Origin: Betaproteobacteria bacterium
GTDB lineage: Bacteria > Pseudomonadota > Gammaproteobacteria > Burkholderiales > Nitrosomonadaceae
Direction: 5' to 3'
Length of the DNA: 6,496 nucleotides
NCBI GenBank assembly: GCA_022601315.1
Contig: JAHZIU010000031.1
Span: 1-6,496, forward strand
The number at the start of each line of letters is the position of its first letter. Positions within the stretch are counted from its first letter, which is position 1. This document shows, piece after piece, positions 5,889 through 6,496 of this stretch. The position numbers were made by a program, and so were the translations under genes. Under the pieces are notes generated by a model. The model was not told the origin of the DNA. It did no database searches and was given only the letters and a program-made list of their open reading frames with translations.

Positions 5889-6496
5889 TCAATTCAAATA
5901 ATCCACCACGTCGCGCGCCATTTCATCATGATAATACTTGAACTTGGTGCGAGTAATCAGACCATGGCAGCTTAGACAAAAGGTTTTTTCTGGCTTGGTT
6001 TCACGCAGGAAACTGGTGTGTGGGTCGCCTTGGAGATTTTGGCGGTTACCGGCCAAGGGAGGTATTTGTTGCTCGCGATGTTCGGGACGCCACACATGGG
6101 GATCGTGGCAAGTAACGCAGGCAATCTGACCAAAATCCGCCACTGCTTCTTTGGTATCGAGCAAGGGCATATGCTTTTTGTCACTTTGCAGAATGATGTC
6201 CTGGGACGGATGATTAAAATAGCCAATAGCTTTTTCCTTGGCCGGTGCGGATTGCGCGTCCTGATGACAGGTCAGACATAAGCGATTGCGTCGTAGCATA
6301 TTCTGCTCTTGATCTGCTACAGGTTGATCGGGTTGGCCTATCGTCTGCACTGCGAACAAAAATGGTTGTTTGTCTTCATTGCGATGCAAGCTATGACAGC
6401 TTCCGCACACACCGGCTTCTTTGGGGGTTTCTTTGAGTTGATTGTGGCTGTCTTTGGCCGTAATCCGCAAATCGTGATCGCTTCCAACCACGGGAA
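5889..6496 (-). CDS. Multiheme c-type cytochrome, C-terminal part (runs off right edge)
   Basis: The frame is open from the right edge to a TGA at 5891-5889 and gives the last 202 residues of a multiheme cytochrome c. Four heme-attachment motifs are present: CGSCH (6407-6393), CLTCH (6278-6264), CVTCH (6119-6105) and CLSCH (5978-5964). Surrounding text such as GVCGSCHSLH, ACVTCHDPHVW and FCLSCHGL, along with extra histidines (FNHPS, KKHMPLL, YYHDEM) able to act as distal ligands, resembles the doubled-CxxCH families of periplasmic or outer-surface electron-transfer proteins. The spacing between hemes is large (about 43-53 residues), unlike small cytochrome c3. A GTG at 6491 is in frame, but the frame stays open beyond it and no signal peptide is visible, so the true start lies outside the window and more hemes are likely. 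It ends 23 bases from the convergent transposase remnant. Partner and substrate are unknown. Confidence 0.88.
   Translation of the reverse strand, partial: PVVGSDHDLRITAKDSHNQLKETPKEAGVCGSCHSLHRNEDKQPFLFAVQTIGQPDQPVADQEQNMLRRNRLCLTCHQDAQSAPAKEKAIGYFNHPSQDIILQSDKKHMPLLDTKEAVADFGQIACVTCHDPHVWRPEHREQQIPPLAGNRQNLQGDPHTSFLRETKPEKTFCLSCHGLITRTKFKYYHDEMARDVVDYLN

Noticed and set aside
5938..6436. Plus-strand and alternative minus-strand open frames over the multiheme cytochrome
   Set aside because: They overlap the frame with four CxxCH motifs and resemble no protein family.

Overview
The window looks like chromosomal DNA of a betaproteobacterium, most plausibly a relative of Nitrosomonas. This is inferred from moderate G+C (about 40-45% in hand-counted lines of the core part), the C5-pathway gene hemL, a periplasmic diheme cytochrome c4, and the cluster thiD-thiE-hemL divergent from a rubredoxin gene. 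No 16S or other phylogenetic marker is present, so the placement is an inference.

Layout, left to right. Positions 1-186 hold the first 62 codons of methionine aminopeptidase (map, minus strand), running off the left edge. Then comes a minus-strand gene for a membrane-anchored SPOR-like protein (263-859). Divergent from it is an exported diheme cytochrome c4 (1008-1715, plus), ending in a strong symmetric hairpin terminator (1731-1757) that also faces the end of hemL. Minus-strand genes thiD (4690-3845), thiE (3806-3180) and hemL (3079-1799) follow one another and probably form one transcription unit. ThiD supplies HMP-PP, ThiE joins it to the thiazole phosphate to give thiamin phosphate, and HemL makes 5-aminolevulinate for heme. 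Divergent from thiD are a rubredoxin (4743-4931) and glyoxalase I gloA (4932-5321), with the stop of one directly abutting the start of the other.

The right end (from about 5322) is different in character. It has about 250 bases with no recognisable gene, then the decayed C-terminal part of an integrase-core (DDE) transposase with internal stops (5575-5865). Ending 23 bases further on, on the opposite strand, is the C-terminal part of a multiheme c-type cytochrome with four CxxCH motifs in about 200 residues (5889-6496), which continues beyond the right edge. Several lines of this cytochrome have 50-58% G+C against 40-45% in hemL. The right end is therefore best read as a junction between a housekeeping cluster and an accessory or rearranged segment.

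Most of the window is ordinary metabolism. The points most worth a second look are the multiheme cytochrome next to the transposase wreck, and the Pro/Thr/acidic linker of the cytochrome c4. I did not find convincing evidence of an undescribed multi-gene system.
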